Shown in pieces: positions 25,637 through 37,657 of a stretch of DNA of 64,000 nucleotides (within the stretch, counting starts at the first letter, position 1; the number at the start of each line of letters is the position of its first letter). Position numbers and translations under genes: made by a program. This DNA comes from Methanobacteriota archaeon. Its GTDB lineage: Archaea; Halobacteriota; Methanosarcinia; Methanotrichales; Methanotrichaceae. The DNA is taken from contig JAKPCO010000089.1 of assembly GCA_029553285.1 (NCBI GenBank), forward strand, positions 62,001 to 126,000, read 5' to 3'. The notes beneath the pieces are model-generated. The model was not told the DNA's origin, made no database searches, and saw nothing but the letters and a program-made list of their open reading frames with translations.

Positions 25637-25972
25637 CTAAGGGCTTGTTGGAACTGTATGGTATGGAGGATTTGTTAAGTACTGCCTTATGTCGTATGTA
25701 TCCCTGGTCCTGACGAACTGCTGTATATCATAGGCCGGCTTCTGCTTGAAGTACGCCTGCACATCATAAAGCGGCTTCTGCCTGAAGTACACCTCAACAT
25801 CATATGTATCTCTGGTCTTGACGAACTGCTGTATATCATATGTCGGCTTCTGCTTGAAGTACTGGTCCACATCATATCCCTGAGCAACCTGCAAATCCTC
25901 CTGAGAGGAGGCTGTGAGCATCATTGCAGATAAAACCACCATCAGGAGCAGTGCATCGCATATAATTCTCAT
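25637..25972 (-). CDS. Small secreted protein with YD(V/I)-type tandem repeats
   Basis: The 111-residue product has a signal peptide (MRIICDALLLMVVLSAMMLT, then ASSQEDL). The mature 85 residues consist of units of about 11-13 residues in alternating order, such as YDVDQYFKQKPT, YDIQQFVKTRDT, YDVEVYFRQKPL, YDVQAYFKQKPA, YDIQQFVRTRDT, YDIRQYLTNPP. Aromatic and Gln spacing suggests a regular extracellular fibre or adhesive structure, but no family is recognised. ATG 25972 is preferred over the longer frame because GGGAGG lies 8 bases upstream. Minus-strand TATA near 26049-26058. Confidence 0.72.
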   Translation of the reverse strand: MRIICDALLLMVVLSAMMLTASSQEDLQVAQGYDVDQYFKQKPTYDIQQFVKTRDTYDVEVYFRQKPLYDVQAYFKQKPAYDIQQFVRTRDTYDIRQYLTNPPYHTVPTSP

Positions 25973-26551
25973 GTTCGGTCCTCCCTGCAACAAGCGTATG
26001 CAATCCCACATAACGCCATTGTATGTCAATGATTCATCAGGGGTTTTGTATATAACTTTAACCCGTGGCGCTGAGGAGAGAGCTTGGACACTCCAGAAAA
26101 ACGCTCATGACGCAAGCTCGCCCATGTGGATAAAATGGGCTGGGCATATTTTCGTACCAGCAGGATCGAATACCCGAACGGGATCGCTGGACTCGAGAGC
26201 TGACGAGATTTCTCATGAGTCTGGGCGGATTGAGCGCGCGAATCTCGGGTACATGACCGAAAGCTCCGGGTCTCGATGAAGTGCACAACGAAAGCGGGCC
26301 GCGAATATGCCTACAAGATCAGAAGTATTAATGCTGTAGAGCGGTGATCTCCGGGATGACCTTCAGTGCCGATCCCACGACAGACTCCTGATTATGAACT
26401 GCAGGGGAGCATGCCGATACGCTGCAGTCGCGCATCAATGATATGCAGATGCACACTTTCTATAAATATCTACAAGTTTCAAAACAAATTATTTATATGA
26501 TTACGTTATTTCTATTATATGTAAAAGCTCTTTGGTTAATGGTGGTCGTGG
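25973..26551. other. 579-base spacer between the YD-repeat gene and the wHTH regulator
   Basis: The left part carries the YD-repeat gene promoter inside a GGGTT...AACCC inverted repeat (26040-26064). The right part (26455-26525) is AT-rich with several TATA-like motifs for the regulator. Frames in the middle show no recognisable protein. Confidence 0.4.
26489..26498 (+). promoter_or_regulatory. TATA box of the wHTH regulator
   Basis: TTATTTATATGA in an AT-rich run about 55-65 bases before ATG 26552; the leader contains GGTGGT 6 bases before the start. Confidence 0.5.
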
Positions 26552-26932
26552 ATGAAGGATTACACTGTAAAGGTGCTGGACGATCGGGATCTGGAGTTCA
26601 TCGAGGCGCTGAGAAGCCTCGGTGTGCAGAGGAATGTCGCGGCTCTGGTCACATACCTCTCAAACGCAAAGGAGGTCTCTTCGAGGGAGATCGAGATGGG
26701 CACGGGGCTGAGGCAGCCGGAGGTCAGCATAGGGATGAGGTTTCTCAGACAGAACGGCTGGATCGAGGAGCGCGATGTCAAGGGCGAGGGCAAGGGCAGG
26801 CCCATGAAGGTGTACACCCTCAAGGTCTCGATAGACGAGATCATAAAACACTTTGAGGATCAGAAGCTGAAGGAGTCTGCCAAGGCGATGGAGTCGATAA
26901 GGAAGCTCAGGGAGCTGACCTCCACGGCCTGA
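26552..26932 (+). CDS. Winged helix-turn-helix transcriptional regulator
   Basis: A 126-residue DNA-binding protein. The wHTH spans about residues 22-90: RNVAALVTYLSNAKEVSSREIEMGTGLRQPEVSIGMRFLRQNGWIEER with the wing GEGKGRPMKVYTL. The C-terminal 35 residues are a charged helix suited to dimerisation. It matches the archaeal predicted ArsR/MarR-like regulators common in Methanosarcinales. No metal-binding Cys cluster is present. Targets are unknown; herA follows 76 bases downstream in the same direction. Confidence 0.85.
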   Translation: MKDYTVKVLDDRDLEFIEALRSLGVQRNVAALVTYLSNAKEVSSREIEMGTGLRQPEVSIGMRFLRQNGWIEERDVKGEGKGRPMKVYTLKVSIDEIIKHFEDQKLKESAKAMESIRKLRELTSTA

Positions 26933-27008
26933 CCTCTTTATAGAGAAAATATAATTAAGGTGAAGCACAGATTTACCAGAGGGAGTAGCTGAGCAGCGGT
27001 GATGATCC

Positions 27009-28535
27009 TTGCGAGGTTCTGTTGGTGTAATAGTGGGTGAGACCAGCCCACTGCAGTTCAAATTCATGATCCACGGCGCTGTGGGCAGGGGAGACTATGT
27101 TAAAGTCAGGGGCGAGGGCAAGAGCTGGATACTCGCCCAGGTTGAGGAGATAAGGAGATCGAACACCGCGTACAGCATCGCCCACATGGAGAGGGGCTGC
27201 ACACAGACGTGCAGGGAGTGGGTCGTTGCAGATGCACGTGTTATAGGAGTGCCCTCAGACGGTCGCATAAGATCGCCTGCAACGCCGCCCAGGCCCGGAG
27301 AAGAGGTTTATGCAGCAGATGAGAGGATGATAGCTGCTGCACTTGGGCTGGCAAAAGGCGATATGTACATAGGCGTCCTGAAAGGGCACGATCTCAGGGT
27401 GGAGCTCGATGCCAACACGCTTGTGCAGAAACACTGCAGCGTTCTGGCCAAGACCGGCAGCGGCAAATCGTACACTGCCGCCGTGATCCTGGAGGAGCTG
27501 CTCGATAAGGGTGTGGCTCTTCTCGTGATAGACACGCACGGCGAGTACGGCTCGATGAGGTACCCGAACAGGGAAGGAGACTTCGGCAGGTTCGGGGTTA
27601 AGCCAAAGGGCTACAACATAACTGTGTACACTCCAGCGAATCTTGCGGTAAACCCGAGGGCGGACAGGCCGTTCAGGTTCGATGGACTGAACCTCTCTGC
27701 CAGGGATATAGCCAGGATGCTTCCTGACGACCCGACCAATGGATCTGTGGCTCTTCTCTACGAGGCGATAGCTTCTTTGAGATCAGAGAGGGAGAGCTAC
27801 GATCTTGAGGATATAATAAAGCAGGTTGAGAGGTCCACGTCCAAGTCGAAGTGGACGCTGATCGGGCAGCTCGAGCAGCTTCTCGAGATGGGCATCTTTT
27901 CAGGGGAGCCAACGAGGCCTGAGGAGCTCCTCCAGCGGGGCCATGCGTCTGTGATCGACATGACCGGAGTCCCACAGGAGATGCAGCCGATGATAGTTGC
28001 AAAGCTGCTCACAGACCTGTTCGAGGCCCGAAAGCTTGGAAGGGTCTGCCCAGGGATGGTTGTCGTAGAGGAGGCACACAACTACATACCTGAGAGGGGA
28101 ACGGGCAAGGCAGCGTCAACATCCATAATAAGAACGATCGCTGCAGAGGGGCGCAAGTTTGGCATGGGTCTGATGATCATAAGCCAGAGGCCTGCGAGGG
28201 TCGATAAGAACGTTCTCTCCCAGTGCAACACCCAGATAATAATGCGCGTGACGAATCCAAATGACCTCAAGGCTTTATCGAAGGGGCTGGAGGGTATGAG
28301 CTCCGAGCTGGAGGAGGAGATCAAGAGGCTGCCTCCAGGGACGGCTATGATCGTGAGCAATGAGATCGAGAGGCCCATCGTGGTGAACATCAGGCCCAGA
28401 AGGTCGAGGCACGGCGGCGTCAGCACCCCGATAGTAATGATCGGGCATCCGGTTAAAGGACCTGCACCCGGGAGAGAGCCGCAAAAGGGACCGGGTCTGT
28501 TCCTCAGAAAGGTTCTCGGCCCGAGAGGAGCATGA
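27009..28535 (+). CDS. herA: HerA-type ATP-dependent DNA translocase
   Basis: Hexameric FtsK-like ATPase that works with NurA and Mre11-Rad50 in DNA end resection. The 508 residues start with the HAS-barrel (GVIVGETSPLQFKFMI...GDYVKV), then Walker A LAKTGSGKSYTAAVI (about 147-161), Walker B GMVVVEEAHNYIPERG, and a sensor region GLMIISQRPARVDKNVLSQCNTQIIMR. The start is TTG 27009, with GGTGAT at 26999-27004; it gives (M)RGSVGVIVGE. No nurA, mre11 or rad50 lies next to it, so the family may be HerA-like rather than HerA in the strict sense. Confidence 0.9.
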   Translation: MRGSVGVIVGETSPLQFKFMIHGAVGRGDYVKVRGEGKSWILAQVEEIRRSNTAYSIAHMERGCTQTCREWVVADARVIGVPSDGRIRSPATPPRPGEEVYAADERMIAAALGLAKGDMYIGVLKGHDLRVELDANTLVQKHCSVLAKTGSGKSYTAAVILEELLDKGVALLVIDTHGEYGSMRYPNREGDFGRFGVKPKGYNITVYTPANLAVNPRADRPFRFDGLNLSARDIARMLPDDPTNGSVALLYEAIASLRSERESYDLEDIIKQVERSTSKSKWTLIGQLEQLLEMGIFSGEPTRPEELLQRGHASVIDMTGVPQEMQPMIVAKLLTDLFEARKLGRVCPGMVVVEEAHNYIPERGTGKAASTSIIRTIAAEGRKFGMGLMIISQRPARVDKNVLSQCNTQIIMRVTNPNDLKALSKGLEGMSSELEEEIKRLPPGTAMIVSNEIERPIVVNIRPRRSRHGGVSTPIVMIGHPVKGPAPGREPQKGPGLFLRKVLGPRGA

Positions 28536-28736
28536 TGGCGATTTCGCTCCTGCTGTTCAGTCCCTCCCTTCAACGACCAGCCCGTAAAGATCTTCGAGCT
28601 GCGTCGGTTGGATGGCGCCGCAGGGCAGCCCACTTAAAAACAAGCTGCTTGTCCCCAGGGCTGTAGTGGCAGCCTCTGACCTCGCTTTTGTCTCCACGCG
28701 CTCCTCTGAATGCCCTGATGCACTGTGCACAGAGAG

Positions 28737-28770
28737 CAGGTCCTGCAGCTTGATATGGCTGCAGGACCTG
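28737..28770. terminator. Strong hairpin between herA and a convergent gene
   Basis: Perfect 13-bp stem CAGGTCCTGCAGC and GCTGCAGGACCTG with the loop TTGATATG, 12 bases from the stop of the minus-strand gene. The stem extends further on both sides with one bulge (GAG...CTC). Probably a bidirectional transcription or processing barrier. Confidence 0.55.
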
Positions 28771-28782
28771 GCTCTGGCCGCT

Positions 28783-29550
28783 TTACACAGTCAGACGCAC
28801 ATCGTTGACCGAGACGACTCCGGGCGATAGCGGCGAGAACGGGACGTCTATGTACACATCATCATTGTAATCGTAGATCGGTATGCCATTCATCGTGTTG
28901 CCATTTGCGTTGTAGAATCTGATCGTCGCTATGCTCTGCTGCCAGACGGGCGGATAGATCGGGAATCCGATTATCATCGGGATTATGAGTCTGTTATGGT
29001 CCGCGTGATAATCCAGAACCCTAGTACCTGCAGGCAGAACAGTGCTATCGTAATGAACTATATCGCTCAGTCGCACGTCATTTGTCGCCGTGATTCCGGC
29101 TGGAAGCAGGGTCTTGAGATATATCGCATCATTGAAATCGTATCCGGGAGAAGAGCCGTACAGATCCATAAAGTATATGCCTGCTGTGAGCGGCGGTGCT
29201 GGCAGAGGTTTCAGTGGCTTGTCGCAATCGATGTCACTTGCTATCACTTTGGTGCCCGCGCTCAGTCCCAGGTCTGATCTGGTTGTCAGACGAATATCGT
29301 TCGCATTGATCGTAGTAGGAACTGCGCCTCCGAAGTGCAGGTAGACCATGTCCTCTTCATCGAAGATTTGCGGATTCGGCCCGACATCCCAGTATCCTAT
29401 GTCTATCGGCACCTGGGATCCGCCAAAGTCGACCAGAGGATAACCCAGATCTGGTGAGGCGTTATCCACCTTCGAACCAAAATCGTATGATGATGCGACC
29501 CCAATCAGTATCACAAAGCCCACCGTGAGATACAAAGTACTGCGGAACAT
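28783..29550 (-). CDS. Secreted repeat protein with NDVRLT motifs, unknown function
   Basis: The 255-residue product begins with a signal peptide (MFRSTLYLTVGFVILIGVASS). The mature chain contains three homologous beta-type units of about 70 residues, each with an acidic (Y/F)(D/E)x(D/N)DxVYL-like strand and ending in N(D/A)ND(I/V)RLT: FDEEDMVYLHF...NANDIRLT, YDFNDAIYLKT...TNDVRLS, and YNDDVYIDV...VNDVRLTV. No known enzyme motif. Role inferred: cell-envelope or sheath component. AAGGAGGC lies 6 bases before ATG 29550 and a minus-strand TATA (TATATAAG) lies upstream. Divergent from the 29.7 kb gene. Confidence 0.75.
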   Translation of the reverse strand: MFRSTLYLTVGFVILIGVASSYDFGSKVDNASPDLGYPLVDFGGSQVPIDIGYWDVGPNPQIFDEEDMVYLHFGGAVPTTINANDIRLTTRSDLGLSAGTKVIASDIDCDKPLKPLPAPPLTAGIYFMDLYGSSPGYDFNDAIYLKTLLPAGITATNDVRLSDIVHYDSTVLPAGTRVLDYHADHNRLIIPMIIGFPIYPPVWQQSIATIRFYNANGNTMNGIPIYDYNDDVYIDVPFSPLSPGVVSVNDVRLTV

Positions 29551-29688
29551 GGAAGCCTCCTTTTTGAAATAGGCTAAACTTAATTTTAAAGTTTTCTTAT
29601 ATATGGATTTTGGTTATGCATCGGAATCTGGAGGGCGAGGGCGTCCCCCGGCAATAGTTTTATCTATCGCCATATCGATCATGGTATC

Positions 29689-30150
29689 ATGAGATGTCTC
29701 ACCTATCCTTATCCGATCGAGACGCTCAGGCACTGGTACGTCACGCCTGTTGGTGGGAGATCCTCAGAGCTGGATCCCGGGGAGCTCGGGCTGAACCGTG
29801 AGGCGATAGTCGAGAACACCGATCTGATACCGTTCGAGGACAGGGTTCTGCTCTCCAGGCTTGAGGGTGGAAGCTCAAGACCGCTCTTCGCCAGGAAGTA
29901 CTTCAGGATCGTTCCGCTCGACAGCTCCAAGCCAGATGCGCTATCGAAATCTCCACTTGGCGAGGCCATACTCCCTGCATCTGATAACGAGACCGACCGG
30001 ATAAAAGTCGGGGAGATGGTGGTGATAAACAGCGTCCTGAGCAGGGTGCACACCCGCGGACTCCCAGCGATCATCGACAGGATGATACGAAGCAGGTCTG
30101 ATTCGCATCTCTTGGACGTGATCTACACGAAGGGGAGAGAGCAGAGCTGA
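29689..30150 (+). CDS. Conserved-looking protein of unknown function
   Basis: A 153-residue soluble protein with no motif I recognise. It begins MRCLTYPYPIETLRHWYVTP and has a charged, mixed alpha/beta composition (FARKYFRIVPLDSS, VGEMVVINSVLSRVHTRGLPAIIDRM). Codon use is like that of its neighbours, and TTTTATC about 25-30 bases upstream of ATG 29689 suggests a leaderless mRNA, which supports it as a true gene. An ATG at 29681 is out of frame. No function is proposed. Confidence 0.65.
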   Translation: MRCLTYPYPIETLRHWYVTPVGGRSSELDPGELGLNREAIVENTDLIPFEDRVLLSRLEGGSSRPLFARKYFRIVPLDSSKPDALSKSPLGEAILPASDNETDRIKVGEMVVINSVLSRVHTRGLPAIIDRMIRSRSDSHLLDVIYTKGREQS

Positions 30151-30272
30151 CAGAGACGAGACGATCTTTGTTCTGAGAAGAATTTCAGATAATGTACCTG
30201 AAGTCGAAGATTCAGCACAGGTCGGAGACTCAGCGCATGCCGGTGCGCATCGGTCTGAGCCGCCAGATCGCC

Positions 30273-30743
30273 TCACAAGATCTTGCGCATTATCAGGGCT
30301 GCTTCACCATCTGAGTAGTAGCTGGGGATCACGTTATCAACCACGAAGCCCATGGATGAATAGAGGCTCTGCGCCCTTCTGTTCCCTATTCTGACCTCTA
30401 GCGTTGCGCTCACCGCGCCGAGCCTGCTAAACAGACGGAGAATCGCAGAGAGCAGGCTCCTCCCGATGCCGCGCCCCTGGTAGGCAGACCTCACAGCGAG
30501 CCAGAATACCCTCCCCTCGAGTGGTGTGTGCTTGAAACCTATCACAACACCCACGACCTCCCCGGCGACCTCGGCGACGAGCATAGTCTGGGGGTGGTAC
30601 TCGTGGAACGTCATGAACAGCTCCGGGCTGTAACCACCCCCGACCTCCCTGTCTATCTCCATAATGGATGGCAGATCCTTAAGGTCGAACTGCCTGATCA
30701 CCGGCCGGAATATGCGATCCCCGCCGCCTGAGCTTCTATCCAT
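30273..30743 (-). CDS. GNAT N-acetyltransferase, RimI-like
   Basis: A 156-residue GNAT enzyme. Motifs: IRQFDLKDLPSIMEIDREVGG, MLVAEVAGEVVGVVIGF, and the acetyl-CoA loop VRSAYQGRGIGRSLLSAIL (Q/RxxGxG/A), then LEVRIGNRRAQSLYSSMGF, as in RimI/Ard1 N-terminal acetyltransferases of archaea. Probable substrate: protein N-termini (inference). ATG 30743 is chosen because the longer frame runs back into the lamin-tail gene. It lies 16 bases downstream of that gene, same strand, so the two may share a transcript. Confidence 0.85.
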   Translation of the reverse strand: MDRSSGGGDRIFRPVIRQFDLKDLPSIMEIDREVGGGYSPELFMTFHEYHPQTMLVAEVAGEVVGVVIGFKHTPLEGRVFWLAVRSAYQGRGIGRSLLSAILRLFSRLGAVSATLEVRIGNRRAQSLYSSMGFVVDNVIPSYYSDGEAALIMRKIL

Positions 30744-30759
30744 TGTCTGAAACGCCCTT

Positions 30760-31266
30760 TCAGTAGGGCAGGACGTTCGGCTTGCCCCTCGTCGATGGGA
30801 TGTACGCCCAGTCAGAGGTTCTGTCTGTGTCCATACCATCTGGATACCTGGACCAGTCTGAGCCATCATCCCTGTCGTCCGTCAGCATTGGCGTCCTGTC
30901 AACCTCATTGCCCACCTGGTCATAGAGTATTACGGTCGCGTTGAATCCGTGATCCCATCTCTGGTCGCCGGTGAGGACCCTGTACTCGCCTGCCTTCAGG
31001 ACCGTTCCCACAGGCACTGTGATGGTTCCGGACCATGGGAACTGTGCGCCTGACTCCCCGGGCACCGTGGAGATGATGACCGTTTGCCATCCTCCGATAT
31101 CCACATCCTCATCACCGGGGTTGAAGAGCTCGATCCATTCCACCGCATACGGCTGGTCAGATGGCGGATTCAGCTCAAACTCATTTACGACCACGCTCCC
31201 CTCCGCGAGGGTGAGAAGACAGATCACCAAAAGCAAACATCCAGCATAGCATATGTTACCTGACAT
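30760..31266 (-). CDS. Secreted lamin-tail-domain protein
   Basis: A 168-residue exported protein. Signal peptide MSGNICYAGCLLLVICLLTL, then an Ig-like lamin-tail domain: VVVNEFELNPPSDQPYAVEWIELFNPGDEDVDIGGW, TVPVGTVLKAGEYRVLTGDQRW, and the typical ending DGSDWSRYPDGMDTDRTSDWAYIPSTRGKPN. Such domains mediate binding to surfaces or cargo in secreted prokaryotic proteins; function here unknown. It precedes the acetyltransferase gene and is divergent from aglB. Confidence 0.82.
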   Translation of the reverse strand: MSGNICYAGCLLLVICLLTLAEGSVVVNEFELNPPSDQPYAVEWIELFNPGDEDVDIGGWQTVIISTVPGESGAQFPWSGTITVPVGTVLKAGEYRVLTGDQRWDHGFNATVILYDQVGNEVDRTPMLTDDRDDGSDWSRYPDGMDTDRTSDWAYIPSTRGKPNVLPY

Positions 31267-31328
31267 TGGACATCACCCTGTCCATTGTGGCCAATGGATA
31301 TGAGGATTCCTATCAGCATATCATGAAA

Positions 31329-31339
31329 AATTTATATAC
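31329..31339. promoter_or_regulatory. TATA box in the lamin-tail/aglB divergent spacer
   Basis: AATTTATATAC on the plus strand reads GTATATAAATT on the minus strand, about 65 bases before the lamin-tail gene start. It sits in a strongly AT-rich 40-base stretch. Confidence 0.4.
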
Positions 31340-31555
31340 TTTTAATAACATTATTAATGTGCAATCTTTAACCCTGTGCTCCTTACAGAGCAGCCTGTAT
31401 GGCCATCTTTGCATCAGGATGTGGAGAGCCCAGACCTAAAAGATTATCAACCTCCTGCTAATAACAGCGAGAGTTGATAACCATCTGGACGATTCGCATC
31501 AACTAATAGGGTCTGAAGACCGGAGTTTACGCTGCTCTGCACCCCAGGAGGTTCT

Positions 31556-35104
<3,549 letters not shown>

Positions 35105-35139
35105 TCAGATCTGGGGCAGGATATTGAGCATCCAGTGCA

Positions 35140-35250
35140 GTGTTGGATATGTCCTGAAAATCAGTAAGCAGAAGACGATTCCAGGAATGGATGGGAAATA
35201 GACCGGAATCGACATCTAAAAGACGAAAATATGGAAAAGTTATCCAACAC
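35140..35250. repeat. Inverted-repeat-bounded 111-base segment
   Basis: GTGTTGGATA (35140-35149) and TATCCAACAC (35241-35250) form perfect 10-base inverted ends around an A-rich interior. No target duplication is clear. Possibly a third small element type or the arms of a large hairpin. Confidence 0.45.
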
Positions 35251-35320
35251 AGCAGCCTTAAAACGCGCAGGGCTCATGTGGTTGAATCGTCGGAGAGGCA
35301 GCTCTGGCAAACCAGTGTTA

Positions 35321-35410
35321 GAGGTGTCCGAATAAGGAAGAAGTGCTCATAACAATCAGCATCCTCAAGCCTCGAATATCTGGCTCAGGAACTCTTATTC
35401 GGACAGGTCC
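35321..35410. mobile_element. 90-base MITE of a second type, with 9-base target duplication
   Basis: Terminal repeats contain TGTCCGAATAAG (35325-35336) and CTTATTCGGACA (35394-35405), a perfect 12-base inverted pair, within ends GAGG... and ...GGTCC. The segment is flanked by CCAGTGTTA at 35312-35320 and 35411-35419, a perfect 9-base direct repeat. It inserted 7 bases from MITE copy E. No coding capacity. Confidence 0.7.
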
Positions 35411-35426
35411 CCAGTGTTAACCAAAA

Positions 35427-35550
35427 CGCTCTTATCCATCTGATGAATTGCCCGAAGAGACACCAGTCATGCATCCGCTCCCTCGAGGGTGAACGGGTGC
35501 TTTGAGCAACCACATTGCGTAACCTCCAAGTTGCTAAACACATAAGAGCG
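35427..35550 (+). mobile_element. MITE copy E (124 bp, forward)
   Basis: Left end CGCTCTTATCCATCTGATGA, right end TTGCTAAACACATAAGAGCG. Flanks AACCAAAA (35419-35426) and AACCAAAT (35551-35558) are an 8-base duplication with one mismatch. The middle lacks the TCGAC module of copy B and has instead CTCCCTCGAGGGTGAACG. Lies between gltA and ribBA. Confidence 0.82.
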
Positions 35551-35732
35551 AACCAAATACATCTTTCTGCGAGCTCATCGATCTGCCGAATCACCGGCAT
35601 AAGCCACCACGCAATTGTTCTCGGTTGTGGGCTTGAACCTCTGAACGATGTGCCCCCAGTAATGAATCTCAGAATTCTCTCTTTCAGGGACCTCCCAAGA
35701 GTTTAAGTATTTTTCACAACCTCCGCAGTATC

Positions 35733-36941
35733 ATGCCTTTCTCTACAGTGGATGAGGCGATAAAGGACATTCGCGATGGAAAGTTCGTGATAGTGCTGGA
35801 TGATGAATCCAGGGAGAACGAGGGGGATCTGGTGATGGCCGCTGAGAAGGTCACACCGGAGGCCATCAACTTCATGGCGAAGCATGCACGCGGCCTGATC
35901 TGCGTTCCGCTCACCGCCGAGCGCATCCGCCAGCTGGAGCTCCCGATGATGACGCAGCAGAACACGGAGAGTATGGGAACTGCGTTCACAGTATCGGTGG
36001 ATGCCAGGCGGGGTGTCACCACCGGGATCTCGGCGTTCGATCGCGCGACGACGATCAGGACGCTGATAGACCCATCCACAACACGCGCAGACCTCGCGAC
36101 CCCTGGGCACACATTCCCGCTCCAGGCGCTCGATGGCGGAGTTCTGAGGCGCGCGGGGCATACAGAGGCCGCGGTGGACCTGGCGCGTCTCGCAGGTCTG
36201 TATCCGGCGGGCGTGATATGTGAGATCATGGCTGAGGACGGCACCATGGCGCGTCTTCCGGAGCTCGAGAGGTTCGCGGAGAAGCACGGTCTCAGGATGG
36301 TGACCATCGAGGATCTGATAAGATACAGGATCAGAAGGGAGCGGCTTGTGAGAAGAATCGCAGAGGTAGAGATGCCCACTGAATACGGCGACTTCAGGGC
36401 CATAGGGTACGAGAGCATGCTCGATGGGCAGTGTCATGTTGCGCTTGTGGCCGGAGATCCTGCAGCTGATGATGCCCTGGTCAGGGTGCACTCGCAGTGT
36501 CTCACAGGGGACACGTTCAGGTCGAAGAGGTGCGACTGCGGCGAGCAGCTCAGCAGGGCGCTGCGGATGATAAGCAGGAACGGAAATGGCGTTCTGGTTT
36601 ACATGAACCAGGAGGGGCGCGGGATAGGGCTTGCGAACAAGCTTAGAGCCTACGAGCTCCAGGACGGCGGCAGCGATACGGTCGAGGCGAACCACAGGCT
36701 TGGATATCCAGCGGATCTGAGAGACTACGGGATAGGCGCCCAGATACTCCTGGATCTCGGGATAAGGAAAATGAGGCTCCTAACAAACAACCCCAGAAAG
36801 ATCGTGGGCCTGCAGGGATACGGGCTGGAGATAGTGGAGAGGGTACCCCTCGAGATCGAGCCTAACGAGATCAACAGGCACTACCTCGAGACGAAGAGGG
36901 ACAAGCTGCACCACATGCTTCTCCTCTCAGATCCGAGGTAA
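35733..36941 (+). CDS. ribBA: Bifunctional 3,4-dihydroxybutanone-phosphate synthase / GTP cyclohydrolase II
   Basis: Two first-step enzymes of riboflavin synthesis in one 402-residue chain. The RibB half (residues 1-200) shows [30 protein letters not shown] and [15 protein letters not shown]. The RibA half (205-402) keeps the zinc motif [15 protein letters not shown] and the catalytic [14 protein letters not shown], with [17 protein letters not shown]. Both active sites look complete. The fusion is typical of bacteria; most methanogens use a separate RibB and the archaeal GTP cyclohydrolase III, so acquisition from bacteria is likely. ATG 35733 lies about 25 bases after a TTTAAGTATT TATA-like element, suggesting a leaderless mRNA. 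Confidence 0.95.
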   Translation: MPFSTVDEAIKDIRDGKFVIVLDDESRENEGDLVMAAEKVTPEAINFMAKHARGLICVPLTAERIRQLELPMMTQQNTESMGTAFTVSVDARRGVTTGISAFDRATTIRTLIDPSTTRADLATPGHTFPLQALDGGVLRRAGHTEAAVDLARLAGLYPAGVICEIMAEDGTMARLPELERFAEKHGLRMVTIEDLIRYRIRRERLVRRIAEVEMPTEYGDFRAIGYESMLDGQCHVALVAGDPAADDALVRVHSQCLTGDTFRSKRCDCGEQLSRALRMISRNGNGVLVYMNQEGRGIGLANKLRAYELQDGGSDTVEANHRLGYPADLRDYGIGAQILLDLGIRKMRLLTNNPRKIVGLQGYGLEIVERVPLEIEPNEINRHYLETKRDKLHHMLLLSDPR

Positions 36942-37003
36942 TTCATGGTGGGGGCGCCTTGGCACCCCCATAAGCTCTTCATCTCCGGACGCTGGAGATG
37001 CAT

Positions 37004-37441
37004 TCACTCTATCGTGATCCTCTTCTTCGCGGATACGAGCTTTGGCACCACGATCTCTAGGATGCCGTCCTTGAGCTTGGCCTTCGCCTCATCGGCCTTG
37101 ACCTCGCCCGGCAGGGTTATGATCCTCTCGAAGCTGCCGCGCCTCTCCCTCAGGAAGTAGCTGCCCTCCTTCAGCTCCCTTCTGGCCTTAAGCCTCAGAC
37201 CATCCTCTGTGATCGTGACCTCTACATCCTTCTTGTCCACGCCGGGAAGGTCGACCGTTATCACAATATCCTCATCCCTTTCCTCGATGTCTACCGGTGG
37301 GACCTCGCCCATCTCCTCCATCAGGCCGGTCAGACGCTCCTGGAACCTCTTCATCTCCTTAGAATCGATGCCCATCTCCTCAAGCATGCGGTTTATTCTC
37401 TTCTGGAACCATCTTATGTCCTCTGGGGATATGACAGCCAT
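37004..37441 (-). CDS. hsp20: Small heat shock protein, Hsp20/alpha-crystallin family
   Basis: A 145-residue holdase chaperone. The N-terminal helix region (EDIRWFQKRINRMLEEMG) precedes the alpha-crystallin domain: DIVITVDLPGVDKKDVEVTITEDGLRLKARRE, SYFLRERRGSFERIITLPGEVKADEAKAKLKDGILEIVVPK, with the C-terminal I-x-I-like RITIE. ATG 37441 is selected because GGTGATCTG lies just upstream; an ATG 24 bases earlier (37465) is in frame but lacks a ribosome binding site. Converges with ribBA. Confidence 0.93.
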   Translation of the reverse strand: MAVISPEDIRWFQKRINRMLEEMGIDSKEMKRFQERLTGLMEEMGEVPPVDIEERDEDIVITVDLPGVDKKDVEVTITEDGLRLKARRELKEGSYFLRERRGSFERIITLPGEVKADEAKAKLKDGILEIVVPKLVSAKKRITIE

Positions 37442-37657
37442 CAGATCACCATAAATAAATTGCATCTATTAATTTATCAGCCTTGCGATGTAAGATCGGG
37501 CAGACGAAATGGCTGAGGCTGCTGAATAGAGCTGCATGCTGAAAACACCCGATGGGCCGTGCGCTCATATCACTGAAATCCCAGTCTGTCCACTGAGTTT
37601 CCAGCATCATGGGGCGCGGCACTACATTCTTAAATCTGAGACTGAGATCCAAATCAC

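Noticed and set aside
26999-27012. GGTGATGA as a C box of a C/D guide RNA
   Set aside because: It is better explained as the ribosome binding site of herA; no matching D box or guide structure was found.
28612-28830. ORF across the herA/secreted protein junction
   Set aside because: It spans the strong hairpin and the end of the opposite gene; composition looks non-coding.
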